Positions 35,495 to 44,153 of a stretch of DNA of 64,000 nucleotides are shown one piece after another. A model generated the notes under the pieces. It was not told the origin of the DNA and ran no database searches. It was given only the letters and a program-made list of their open reading frames with translations. Numbering within the stretch: position 1 is the first letter of the stretch; every line of letters begins with the position of its first letter. The stretch covers positions 157,010-221,009 of the forward strand of contig JAEWLJ010000015.1 in NCBI GenBank assembly GCA_023393455.1, read 5' to 3'. Source of the DNA: Methanobacteriota archaeon (GTDB lineage: Archaea > Halobacteriota > Methanomicrobia > Methanomicrobiales > Methanoculleaceae). The position numbers and the translations under genes were made by a program.

Positions 35495-36046
35495 TCAGAC
35501 CGGCGCGTCGGTCCTCTCCAGGACGTAGGAGACCGTCCCTTCCTCGAACCCCTCGCCGGCACGGGCGAACCCGTTCTCCTCCAGCACCTGGATGGCTGCT
35601 GCGAGGTCGGGGTAGATCGCCGCCTCGATCCGCCGGATGCCCGGATTGGAGAAGATTGCGGGGACGAGGTGGCGGACCGCCTCGGTTGCATACCCCTTCT
35701 CCTGGAACTCATCGAGGACCGAGTAGCCGATCAGCACCCGGTCATCCGTCTCCTCCAGCGTCGGGGGCGTGGCGGTCCCCACGGCGCCGATGAGGACCCG
35801 TCCTTTCTCTGCGGGATCGTCAAGCACCCAGTACCAGGCGGCGAAGAGCGGGTCGCCGCCCTCGGTCATCATCTGGATGAACGCCATGAGCGTCTCGTCG
35901 TCGAGGAGCGACGGCGGCCACGAACCCGGGACCTCGGCATCGAGGAGGCGTCCAAGATTCTGGCGGTCGTTACGATCGGCTTCAAGGATCTCAAGCGTTG
36001 CCGGGACCAGGTCCAGACGCTCGGTGCGGATGCGGGTGGGTTTCAT
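35495..36046 (-). CDS. GNAT family N-acetyltransferase
   Basis: 183 aa from the ATG at 36046 (an earlier one at 36061 is also possible). It begins IRTERLDLVPATLEI, the form of RimJ/RimL-type GNAT proteins, with the acetyl-CoA-binding turn EFQEKGYATEAVRHLV and a C-terminal EENGFARAGEGFEEG. It probably acetylates a small amine or a protein N terminus. Confidence 0.82.
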   Translation of the reverse strand: MKPTRIRTERLDLVPATLEILEADRNDRQNLGRLLDAEVPGSWPPSLLDDETLMAFIQMMTEGGDPLFAAWYWVLDDPAEKGRVLIGAVGTATPPTLEETDDRVLIGYSVLDEFQEKGYATEAVRHLVPAIFSNPGIRRIEAAIYPDLAAAIQVLEENGFARAGEGFEEGTVSYVLERTDAPV

Positions 36047-36254
36047 GGTAGTCACGACCATAATCATATCGTTAGCCGCGGGGTGGTTCTTATCTGTTGC
36101 GGAACCTCCCCGGGAGAGGTGAAGCCCGGCCGGGGAGATTGCAGAACGCCCCGAACCGGGTTCTCGGCGCAGGTCTTATTACAAAAAGGCATATCCCGGC
36201 TGCCGCCGAGTACATGGATCGACTGCCGCTTCCGGCCCCGGACGGAGACCCACC

Positions 36255-38435
36255 ATGACCGCACCCTTCCCGCTCGCAAAGACCGGCTCTATCCTGGCAC
36301 TTGCCATCGTCTGTATCGTCACGCTCATGGCCGCCTCTTCAGGCTGCACCGCCGCTCCCGACCCGGTCAGGATCGGTCTCCTGCTGCCTTCAACCGGCCC
36401 GACTGCCATGCATTCGCTCGACGGCCTCGCCTGGGCGGCGGATGCATTGAACCGGGAGGGCGGCCGGCCGGTCGAGTTCGTCTACCGCGACACGAGCACG
36501 GGGAACGTCTCCGAATACGCGGAGGAACTTGCGGGACGCAAGGATATCGACGTCATCATCGGCCCCGCGACAAGCGTGGAACTCATCGAGATCGCCCCCC
36601 TCGTCACGGCGAAGGGCAAACTCCTCATATCGCCGAGCGCCACCTCGGCCCTTGTCGCGGCCGAGTTCCGGGAGAACGACCTCGTCTGGCGGACCTGCTC
36701 CGGCGACGGCGAGCAGCTGAAAGCGATCTTCGGGTTCCTCTCCGTCTCCGGTGTAGAGAACGTCTCCCTCGTCGCTGAGAATGGCACCTACGGGGCGACG
36801 TTCGTCCGGCTCGCTCCGGCAGCGGCCACGCGGCACGGGGTCCGGCTCACCGGGACGGCGTGCGTCGATGCACCGGACGATATCGCAGCGGTTGCGGCCC
36901 GGGTCGCCCGGGAGGAGCCCGATCTGGTCGTCGCCGCCGTCTACCCCGAGGAGGCCGCCGCGCTCGCGGAGGCCCTCTCCCCCATCCCCCTCCTCCTCGC
37001 CGACGCCGGCCGTTCGCCCTCCCTGATCGAGCGCCTGGGTGAACGCTCGGAGGGGATATCGGGCACGTCCCTTGCCCCCGACCCCTCGACCGGCTACGCG
37101 ATCGCCCACGACGAGGTCTTCGGCGAGGAACCTCCGCCGTTTGCCGCACAGGCCTACGACGCCCTCCTCCTCGCTGTCTACACTTCGGCCCGGCAGGAGG
37201 CGGCACCCGGCGAACCGCTCGCGGCCTCCCTCCGGTGGGTCGTCTCCGGCGACGGCATCATGAAGGGCTGGGACCCCCGGGAGGCGTCCGAGGCCGCGGC
37301 GATGATCCGTGCGGGCGCTCACCCGGCGGTCACCGGCGCCTCCGGCCCCCTCCGGTTCGGCGAGAACTCCGCCGCGGGGCCGCTCGCCGGCTACTACACC
37401 CGCTGGACGGTCGAGGGCGGGGCGTTCTCCGAGAGCACCCCTGTCGCGTCCGCGGAGGTCCCGGTGCGCCTCCCCGCTCTTGCCGCGTCCGGCGGGGCCG
37501 TGGAGCGGCCGGTAGTCTGGATGGTCTACCCGCTCGAAAAGGGCGACCGGTCGTTTGCCGACTCGGCCTACCGCGGCCTCTTCCGGGCTGAAGAGGCGTT
37601 TGACTTCACGAAGCGGGAGTTCACCTACGCCGACCTCGCGCTCCTGGACGCGGTCTTTGCCGCCCAAAACTTCACCGAAAAGCCTGATCTCGTCATCACC
37701 GAGGGGTTCCAGTTCACCGACGCCTCCCGTCGCTGGGCGGCGGCGAACCCCGATATCCGGTTCGTCACCCTCGAACAGGAGGACTACGGCCTCCCGAACG
37801 CCTGCGACGCCCAGATGGTTCCCTACGGTGCCTCCTACCTTGCGGGCGTGATGGCGGCGAACATGACGGAGACGGGGAGGATCGGTGCGGTCGCCGGCGC
37901 CCCGGTGGGGGTCATCGAGCCCTTCGTCGAGGGGTTCCGTGCAGGGGCGGCGGCATACGATCCGGCCGTGAACGTGACGGTCCTCTACGTCGCCGAGTCC
38001 TTCGAGGGCTTTGGGATGCCGGAGCGTGCAGGTGACCTCGCCCGCGATCTTCGTAGCGGAGGCGTCGACGTCATCCTGATGATCGCGGGTTCCAGCAACA
38101 CCGGGATCGTCGATGCCGTCCGGGAGACCTCCGACGTCTTCCTCATCGGGGAGGATACTGACCAGTCCTACCTCGCCCCGAACCTGGTGGCCGCCTCGGT
38201 GGTGAAGAACATCGACGCGATCGTCTATTGTGCGGTGGAGGACGAGGTCACGGGCCGGTTCCGGGCCGGGCAGGAGGTCTGGGCGCTTGAGGACGGCGGG
38301 ACGGGGCTCTTCGTCTCCCCGCGGTTCAGCCGGTACGCGGGGCTCGCCGCAGAGTGGCATGACCGGGCAATCGTCGCGGAGGATGCGTACCTGAAGACGG
38401 CGGCCGTCCGGGATAACCCGGATCTGTCGAGCTGA
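36255..38435 (+). CDS. Lipoprotein with two fused periplasmic-binding domains (LivJ-like + BMP-like)
   Basis: 726 aa. Signal with lipobox MAASSGC (Cys31) implies lipid attachment at the outer face of the membrane. Residues ~36-360 resemble LivJ/Peripla_BP_6 proteins (VRIGLLLPSTGPTAMHSLDG, then IDVIIGPATS). Residues ~405-725 resemble BMP/PnrA nucleoside-binding proteins (VVWMVYPLEKGDRSFADSAY, then DLVITEGFQF, VGVIEPFVEGFRAG). A fusion of two substrate-binding families in one polypeptide is unusual. No ABC permease genes are adjacent, so it may be a receptor rather than a transporter component. Confidence 0.8.
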   Translation: MTAPFPLAKTGSILALAIVCIVTLMAASSGCTAAPDPVRIGLLLPSTGPTAMHSLDGLAWAADALNREGGRPVEFVYRDTSTGNVSEYAEELAGRKDIDVIIGPATSVELIEIAPLVTAKGKLLISPSATSALVAAEFRENDLVWRTCSGDGEQLKAIFGFLSVSGVENVSLVAENGTYGATFVRLAPAAATRHGVRLTGTACVDAPDDIAAVAARVAREEPDLVVAAVYPEEAAALAEALSPIPLLLADAGRSPSLIERLGERSEGISGTSLAPDPSTGYAIAHDEVFGEEPPPFAAQAYDALLLAVYTSARQEAAPGEPLAASLRWVVSGDGIMKGWDPREASEAAAMIRAGAHPAVTGASGPLRFGENSAAGPLAGYYTRWTVEGGAFSESTPVASAEVPVRLPALAASGGAVERPVVWMVYPLEKGDRSFADSAYRGLFRAEEAFDFTKREFTYADLALLDAVFAAQNFTEKPDLVITEGFQFTDASRRWAAANPDIRFVTLEQEDYGLPNACDAQMVPYGASYLAGVMAANMTETGRIGAVAGAPVGVIEPFVEGFRAGAAAYDPAVNVTVLYVAESFEGFGMPERAGDLARDLRSGGVDVILMIAGSSNTGIVDAVRETSDVFLIGEDTDQSYLAPNLVAASVVKNIDAIVYCAVEDEVTGRFRAGQEVWALEDGGTGLFVSPRFSRYAGLAAEWHDRAIVAEDAYLKTAAVRDNPDLSS

Positions 38436-38479
38436 TATCCTCGCACGTCATACCTCTATGCTGCGCCGCATGCACACGG

Positions 38480-38866
38480 GTGATCGAAACGACCTGGCAG
38501 GACTTCGCCATAACCGGCATCACGGTGCTCTTCGCGGTCATGCTTCTGCCGCAGCTCCGCGATGTGGTGACCCGCGGCACCGTGCTGAACTTCTTTACAG
38601 CGCTCGCAACGAGCCTCCTCGGCTACCTGCTGGCCCTGGTCTTTGCGACCCTCGGCCTCTGGCTCTCTGTTTTCGGCCAGGGCCTCGGCGCGACCGTCTG
38701 GATGCTGCTCGCCTACTTTTCGCTCAAAAACGTCCGCGATCATGCGTTTCCGGGGGAGACGCTTCTCTTTGTTGCCCTGGAGATCGGGACGGTCTGGCTC
38801 CAGGGGGTGGCCTTCACCGTCACGGGGGGCGTGAAGGAGTTCTTCTCGCAGAAGAACCGGGGCTGA
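38480..38866 (+). CDS. Small membrane protein
   Basis: 128 aa from a GTG at 38480. About three hydrophobic segments (10-25, 37-75, 93-115). No family recognised. Sits between the double substrate-binding lipoprotein and a nitroreductase; gap of 44 bp to the former. Confidence 0.55.
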   Translation: MIETTWQDFAITGITVLFAVMLLPQLRDVVTRGTVLNFFTALATSLLGYLLALVFATLGLWLSVFGQGLGATVWMLLAYFSLKNVRDHAFPGETLLFVALEIGTVWLQGVAFTVTGGVKEFFSQKNRG

Positions 38867-38902
38867 CGGCAGGTATAAATCCGGTCGGGATGATGGGCAG
38901 GT

Positions 38903-39502
38903 ATGGACTTCAAAGACTGTGTAGAGCAGCGCTACGCGACGAAGCGGTTTGACGGCAGGCCGATCCCTGATGCGACCGTCAGGGAACTCCTGGAACTGGT
39001 CCGGTTGGCCCCCTCGGCGCTCAACCTCCAGCCCTGGCGGATCCGGGTGGTCTCGGACCCGGCCCAGAAGGAGGCCTTGAAGCCGGCGGCCTTCGACCAG
39101 GAGCAGATCACGACCTGCTCGCACCTCCTGGTCTTCTGCGCAGACCCCGATTATGACGGGCTGATCCGGCGACTCGACTCCCTGCTGAAGGAGGACGGCA
39201 TCCCCGAAGAGACCCGCACCGCCATCGTGGAGATGGCCGCCCGGTTTGCCGATGCCATGACGCCCGAGCAGCGGCTCGCCTGGTCGCAGGCCCAGACCTA
39301 CCTTGCCCTGGGAAACGCCCTGAACGGGGCGAAGTCGCTCGGGTTCGATTCGTGCCCGATGACCGGGTTCGATCCCGCGGCGTTCAGCCGGATCCTGGCG
39401 ATCCCCGCCCCCCTCGTGCCGGTCATCCTCTGCCCGATCGGCTACGCCGCGGACAGCCCGGGACCGAAGCGGCGGTTTTCGCTCGAGGATATCCTGGTCT
39501 GA
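38903..39502 (+). CDS. Nitroreductase-family protein
   Basis: 199 aa FMN-dependent reductase of the nitroreductase/NfsB type. Diagnostic N terminus CVEQRYATKRFDGRPIP with LAPSALNLQPWRI, and SLGFDSCPMTGFDPAAF toward the C terminus. It uses NAD(P)H to reduce nitroaromatics or quinones; natural substrate not known. It is the last core-type gene before the repeated region. Confidence 0.9.
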   Translation: MDFKDCVEQRYATKRFDGRPIPDATVRELLELVRLAPSALNLQPWRIRVVSDPAQKEALKPAAFDQEQITTCSHLLVFCADPDYDGLIRRLDSLLKEDGIPEETRTAIVEMAARFADAMTPEQRLAWSQAQTYLALGNALNGAKSLGFDSCPMTGFDPAAFSRILAIPAPLVPVILCPIGYAADSPGPKRRFSLEDILV

Positions 39503-39652
39503 GTAGGGGTTTCCTCCGGCCCGGCCCCGCCCCGCGGGTATGTGCCGGTTGAGCCCCTGCTCCCACCTGAATCAAAGTAGTGCGGCCTCCCGCCCGCTGA
39601 GTCCTCTCTGCCTTTTTGATGCGTTGCGTTCCTGGCATCCCATTCAGCCCTC

Positions 39653-39926
39653 TCAGTACACCCTCTTCTCCGGGACCGCCCCCCGGACCCCGCCCCGGGG
39701 GTCTGCCACGTCGCCGGCATACCGGGGGATGAGGTGGACGTGGAGGTGCATCACCGTCTGGCCGGCGGCCGTGCCCACATTCACGCCGATGTTGTAGCCG
39801 TCGGGCTGAAATTGTTCGTCGAGGAAGTCTTTTGCCTCCCGGACGAGGGCGAGGAGGGCGGCCTCTTCGGCGTCGCGTCGAAGAGGCCGGCGACGTGGCG
39901 GAAGGGGAGTTCCGAAACTTCACCCG
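39653..39926 (-). pseudogene. HIT-family gene fragment, copy A (truncated, frameshifted)
   Basis: Homologous to the 3' two-thirds of the HIT gene at 43662-44038 (from the PFRHV segment to the stop), with a small deletion around the DAT segment that breaks the frame. The 5' part is replaced by unrelated sequence leading to the DUF3368 gene. It is the most diverged of the three copies. Confidence 0.75.
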
Positions 39927-39952
39927 CGCCGATGAGGCATCCGATCCCTGGT

Positions 39953-40450
39953 TTACCCTTCCTTCTCCTCTTTGAGAACACGTCTGTAGAGGGCATCGTG
40001 GATCCAGAAATTCCCCTGTTCCCGCAGCCGATCCATCTCCTCTGCAAGTGATGAGACCAGCCCTTCACGCTTTGCCTGGATCAGGAGGCCGATGATGCCG
40101 GTGACCGGGAGATCGTAGAGCCCCGCTATGCGGCGGGCCTCGGCCTCGTCAAGGAGAAGCACGTCGGGCCGGACCTCGATGGCAAGGACGATGCTCTCCG
40201 CTTCACCGGCGTGGAGTTCCTGTTTCAGCAGGCGGACCAGGGCGCTGTTGGAGGGCTCGACCACGCGCAGCCATCCTGATTCGCGGGCATCCCGGATCTC
40301 GGTTACTCCCGGCCGGCTGCCGCCCTGTTCTACAACCTCCTGCCAGACTGCGGGAGGGATATATAGAGACGAAAAACGACGGAGCAGTTCGATGCGGCCG
40401 ATCAATGAAAGGTGGATCAGGGGTGAAGAATTGCTAACTGCGAGCGGCAT
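39953..40450 (-). CDS. DUF3368 PIN-like protein, probable toxin
   Basis: 165 aa from the ATG at 40450. It starts AVSNSSPLIHLSLIGR, the first PIN-fold strand with the Asp position as Asn/Ser, and has ELHAGEAESIVLA and LLLDEAEARRIA motifs typical of DUF3368 proteins, which are VapC-like PIN relatives. It overlaps the UPF0175 gene by 17 bp, the usual antitoxin-toxin arrangement. Nuclease activity is inferred from the family. Confidence 0.75.
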   Translation of the reverse strand: MPLAVSNSSPLIHLSLIGRIELLRRFSSLYIPPAVWQEVVEQGGSRPGVTEIRDARESGWLRVVEPSNSALVRLLKQELHAGEAESIVLAIEVRPDVLLLDEAEARRIAGLYDLPVTGIIGLLIQAKREGLVSSLAEEMDRLREQGNFWIHDALYRRVLKEEKEG

Positions 40451-40691
40451 AAGCGATGTCCTGGTCGAGGTCCTCATCGGCATAGTGCCGGGGAATCTTC
40501 CGTGCTCCGAGCAGTTCCTCCCATTCCCACCGGCTCATCTCCGCCAGCGCCGCCGCCTTCCCGGAAGAGAGGATGCCCCGCTGGTAGAGCGCCACGGCAA
40601 GCTCCCGCTGCAGTTCGGCGGCAACGGTATCCGGAGGGAGCCGGAGCGCCTGTACGATGTCCTGGGGGACGGTAATGGTAACATCGGCCAT
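40434..40691 (-). CDS. UPF0175 family antitoxin-like protein
   Basis: 85 aa. UPF0175 signature: DTVAAELQRELAVALYQRGI followed by SSGKAAALAEMSRWEWEEL. UPF0175 proteins are commonly found directly upstream of DUF3368 proteins, as here, and are proposed antitoxins. GGTGAAG lies at correct spacing before the ATG, and an ATAAATATGG-type TATA box (about 40,730) lies ~40 bp upstream. Confidence 0.8.
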   Translation of the reverse strand: MADVTITVPQDIVQALRLPPDTVAAELQRELAVALYQRGILSSGKAAALAEMSRWEWEELLGARKIPRHYADEDLDQDIAYAARS

Positions 40692-40721
40692 GGGCTTCAC
40701 CTGATAAGTAAGGGATGGGAG

Positions 40722-40742
40722 GGAGAACCGATAAATATGGTG
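40722..40742 (-). promoter_or_regulatory. TATA box for the UPF0175-DUF3368 pair
   Basis: On the minus strand CCATATTTATCGG (about 40,728-40,740) is the only AT-rich block here, ~40 bp before the ATG at 40691. Confidence 0.45.
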
Positions 40743-40768
40743 GTGAGCGGGGGGCGGAGAGATTTTCT

Positions 40769-41020
40769 TTAATATCTCCTTTTCTCCGGGATCACGCCCC
40801 GCACCCCGCCCCGGGGGTCTGCCATATCCCCGGCATACCGGGGGATGACGTGGACGTGCAGGTGCATCACCGTCTGGCCGGCGGTCTCTCCGACGTTCAC
40901 GCCGATGTTGTAGCCGCCGGGGTGAGATTGTTCGTCGAGGAAGTCTTTTGCCTCCCGGACGAGGGCGAGGAGGGCGGCCTGCTCTGCGTCCGTCGCGTCG
41001 AAGAGGCCGGCGATGTCCAA
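40769..41020 (-). pseudogene. HIT-family gene fragment, copy B (5'-truncated, frame open)
   Basis: Encodes the C-terminal HIT part from AGLFDATDAEQ through HLHVHVIPRY to the stop, nearly identical in DNA to copy C. Its upstream edge joins a remnant of a DUF3368 gene (FYNLPATSIIG on the minus strand, about 41,020-41,060). The N-terminal HIT strands are missing, so it is unlikely to be functional. Confidence 0.75.
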
Positions 41021-41156
41021 TGATGCTGGTGGCCGGGAGGTTGTAGAACCCAGCAACTGTGCAAAATGCCGGCGGCCGTGCAGGAGGCAAGGGAGAGGCT
41101 TAAGGAGGAACTGACTCAATCAATTATGCGAACAGAGTGACCGGGAGGAGAGAGCG

Positions 41157-42839
41157 ATGTCTGAGGATCTGGTTGTTCAACTGTGGGAAATGATGGAGCT
41201 TCCGGCCGAAACTGAATGCATCGAGTTTAAGGAAGCAAAAAACGATTATGGCTTCGATAAAATCGGTAGATACTTCTCAGCATTGAGCAATGAAGCCAAT
41301 CTGCATGGGAAACCGGCAGGCTGGCTGATATTCGGAGTCACCGACAAACTGACCCGAAAGATTGTCGGTTCAAACTACCGTCTTACCCCGCCCGGCCTCG
41401 ATCGTCTTAAAGAGGAGATTGCGCAACATACGAACCATCGGATAACGTTTGTCGCCGTCCACAAACTTGCGGTCGATGAGAAACGAGTGGTGATGTTTGA
41501 GATTCCTCCGGCTCCACGCGGCGTTCCAACCACATGGAACGGTATTGCATATGGCCGGAGTCATGAATCTCTCGAACCTCTTGCCCTCTATGAGATTGAA
41601 GAGATACGCAGGCAGGCTCCCTGGGATGACTGGTCGGCGATGCTCTGTGAAGGCGCCACGTCTGCGGATCTCGACCCTGAGGCGATCGCCTTTGCACGGG
41701 AAAAGTACAAAGAGAAACATCAGGATCGTGCAAAAGAGGTCGACGAGTGGGATGACCTTACTTTCCTTACGAAGGCGAGAGTATGTAGTCAGGGTCGGAT
41801 TACGAATACGGCAGTCCTTCTCCTTGGAAAGAGTGAGGCAGCGTCCCTCCTCTCACCCGCAATTGCGCATATTACCTGGGTTCTTAGAGACAAGGACGAG
41901 ATCGAAGTAGACTATGCCCACTTCGGCCCACCGCTGATCCTCGCAGTTGACAGGGTATTTGCAAAGATCCGAAACCTCACAGTCCGCTATATTTCAGGAG
42001 AGACACTGTTCCCCCTTGAGGTGACGCAGTATGATCCCTGGGTGGTTCGTGAAGCGTTGCACAACTGTATTGCCCACCAGGACTACCGACAGTCTGCTCG
42101 CATTACCGTGACTGAAAGGCCGGGTTCCCTGATGTTTACCAATCGTGGGGATTTTATTCCGGGAACAGTCCAGAGCGTAATTGAACGGGATATGCCGTCG
42201 GATCAGTATCGAAACCCCTTCCTTGCCCGCGCAATGGTCGAGTTGAACATGATCGATACCATCGGTAGCGGGATCAAGCGGATGTTTAGAATACAGCGGG
42301 ACCGTAATTTCCCGATGCCCGATTATGATCTCGATGAAGAGGGTGTGGTGCGGGTCACGATCCCCGGCCGGGTGATCGATGAGCGGTATACCCGGATGCT
42401 GATCGAGCGGGAGGATCTGACGCTGATGGATGTGATTGCCCTCGATAAGGTGCAGAAGGGATACCCTATCCCAGAAGAGGAGCGCGAGCTCCTGCGGAAG
42501 AAGAACCTTATCGAGGGGCGGCACCCGAACCTGTATGTGTCTGAGAGCGTGGCAGCCAAGACTGGTACACAGGCTGATTATATAAGAAACCGGTCGTTTG
42601 ACAGGGCATACTTCAAGGATATGGTGGTAGCGTACCTCCGGACGTATCACGAGGCGAGGAGAGTTGAGATTGAAAAACTGTTGCTGGACAAAGTCTCCGA
42701 TGCTTTGAGCGAGGAGCAAAAACGTCAGTTCATTAAGGATCTGCTTCAGGAGATGCGTAAGGAGGAGACCATCAGGGCTATCGGGATGACACGGAGTGCG
42801 AAATGGGTGCTCACTCATGATCCTGAAGACTGTGTCTGA
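41157..42839 (+). CDS. Schlafen AlbA_2-domain ATP-binding protein
   Basis: 560 aa. The N-terminal AlbA_2 domain (about 10-130) starts ETECIEFKEAKNDYGFDKIG and includes WLIFGVTD. Residues about 290-400 form a GHKL-type ATP-binding domain with VREALHNCIAHQDY, an RxGSIGSG-like IDTIGSGIKRMF segment, and a C-terminal winged region. Such proteins are found in defence islands and among regulators, and the AlbA_2 domain is predicted to bind nucleic acid. Start ATG at 41157 follows GGGAGGAGAGAG. Confidence 0.8.
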   Translation: MSEDLVVQLWEMMELPAETECIEFKEAKNDYGFDKIGRYFSALSNEANLHGKPAGWLIFGVTDKLTRKIVGSNYRLTPPGLDRLKEEIAQHTNHRITFVAVHKLAVDEKRVVMFEIPPAPRGVPTTWNGIAYGRSHESLEPLALYEIEEIRRQAPWDDWSAMLCEGATSADLDPEAIAFAREKYKEKHQDRAKEVDEWDDLTFLTKARVCSQGRITNTAVLLLGKSEAASLLSPAIAHITWVLRDKDEIEVDYAHFGPPLILAVDRVFAKIRNLTVRYISGETLFPLEVTQYDPWVVREALHNCIAHQDYRQSARITVTERPGSLMFTNRGDFIPGTVQSVIERDMPSDQYRNPFLARAMVELNMIDTIGSGIKRMFRIQRDRNFPMPDYDLDEEGVVRVTIPGRVIDERYTRMLIEREDLTLMDVIALDKVQKGYPIPEEERELLRKKNLIEGRHPNLYVSESVAAKTGTQADYIRNRSFDRAYFKDMVVAYLRTYHEARRVEIEKLLLDKVSDALSEEQKRQFIKDLLQEMRKEETIRAIGMTRSAKWVLTHDPEDCV

Positions 42840-43139
42840 TGGAGGACCCTGTGGAGACGATTGGATGGACATTGCGTTGAATGTCATACCCGGCTGTTGC
42901 AGATTGGTATTGGAAACTTGAATTGGAGAAGTGATTGGCATCGATTGGAGATGAGATTCCAAATATACTGCCTGGAATGGCACAATGGGCGGCCATGCAT
43001 TAATATCTTAAACTCATTATTGGAGATAGATTGGAGAATGATTGGAGATAGAGATGCCATGATGCCGGAGGGTCGGACGACCACGACGACTGAAGGCGCT
43101 TCTCCTTGACATCTTTGCTGTTCTCGCCACGGCCGGTAT
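42840..43139. other. 300-bp gap with short direct repeats
   Basis: No intact gene. ATTGGAGA recurs at 42922, 42944, 43019, 43030 and 43041, with the last three exactly 11 bp apart. It may be a decayed end of a repeat-tailed protein gene or a binding-site array. Confidence 0.4.
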
Positions 43140-43604
43140 GCAGAGGCTGCGGAGCTGATCCTGCAACTTGCGACGCCATGGCGGGTCGCCCGCCCCCGCT
43201 CCTCGCCGAGCCGATGTATCTCGCCGGTTACATCGAGCGGATGGGCACGGGGACGCGGGACATGATCTGCACCAGAGCGGGTCTGCCGGAGCCGGAGTTT
43301 GCCGGGAGCGTATGGGTTCCAGACGGTCATCCGCCGGGCTCACAGTAAAGAGACCGGGAGAGCACCCGGGGAAAAACCTGGGGAAGAAACTAGGGAGAAA
43401 ACTAGGGAGAAAACCAGGGAAAAGATCCTCACGCTGATCGCAGCCAACCCAACCATCAGTACGAATGAGCTGGCCGAAGAGATTGGCATCACGTCCAAAG
43501 GGATTGAATGGCAACTCCGACAGCTCAAACAGGCAGGTCGGCTCAAACGAGTGGGGCCGAAAAAAGGCGGCCGCTGGGAGGTTATCGGAGATGGGGATGG
43601 GTAG
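43140..43604 (+). pseudogene. Decayed C-terminal part of an AAA_4/ATP-binding (RecG-like annotated) protein
   Basis: Frame one gives PMYLAGYIERMGTGTRDMI and LPEPEF, typical of the C-terminal part of AAA_4-type ATP-binding proteins. A frameshift near 43,310 moves to the frame that continues with a repeated EKTREKTREK tract (12-bp repeats, 43,375-43,430) and a winged helix (ISTNELAEEIGITSKGIEW). The N-terminal part is missing. Confidence 0.7.
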
Positions 43605-43661
43605 TGTCGGGGAGCATCCTCTGACTGGTGCCATACGGTTAGAAGATGTCCGGACCGCCCT

Positions 43662-44038
43662 TCAGTACCCCCGCCTCTCCGGGATCACGCCCCGCACCCC
43701 GCCCCGGGGGTCCTCCATATCCCCGGCATACCGGGGGATGACGTGGACGTGCAGGTGCATCACCGTCTGGCCGGCGGTCTCTCCGACGTTGACGCCGACG
43801 TTGTAGCCGTCGGGGTGGAACCGCTCGTCGAGGAAGTCTTTTGCCTCCCGGACGAGGGCGAGGAGGGCGGCCTGCTCTGCGTCGGTCGCGTCGAAGAGGG
43901 TGGGGACGTGGCGGAAGGGGATGAGGAGGAGGTGGCCGGGGCTGACCGGGTATCTATCATAGCGGGCGTAGCAGAGGTCGTTTGCGAGGGCTGTCTCCTT
44001 TGGGGGGGGTTGCAGAAGGGGCAGGTTAGGGCGTCCAT
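43662..44038 (-). pseudogene. HIT-family hydrolase gene, copy C, full length but frameshifted
   Basis: From ATG 44038 it starts MDALTCPFC, then runs into a tract of eight C's (minus strand) that shifts the frame; one more C would restore a ~125-aa HIT protein with the metal-like CPFC start, LIPFRHVPTLFDA and the catalytic HLHVHVIPRY triad region ending at 43662. HIT proteins hydrolyse nucleotide alpha-phosphate esters. Either a real recent inactivation or a homopolymer sequencing error. Confidence 0.75.
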
Positions 44039-44084
44039 GCTGAGTACCCCCGGATGTGGATGAGGTAGGCGCGATCTACATTCT

Positions 44085-44153
44085 TTTTAACTTCCATAAT
44101 TACTAAGTTAACTTCCGAAGGCATCAAATAATACTTCCAAATAAGTAGTAGTT
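44085..44153 (+). promoter_or_regulatory. dndBCDEA promoter with three spaced AACTTCC iterons
   Basis: AACTTCC at 44089-44095 and 44110-44116 and TACTTCC at 44132-44138, start-to-start distances 21 and 22 bp (two helical turns). A TATA-like AAATAATA at 44125-44132 lies between the second and third iteron, ~25 bp before the dndB ATG (44154), which implies a leaderless transcript. The arrangement looks like an operator for a repressor. Confidence 0.55.

Noticed and set aside
42861..43109. Plus-strand open frame of about 80 codons in the ATTGGAGA region.
   Set aside because: It is produced by the short repeats; no family similarity and no start signal.
43370..43440. Possible CRISPR-like or minisatellite array.
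   Set aside because: The 12-bp repeats encode an EKTREK tract in a decayed gene; there are no unique spacers.
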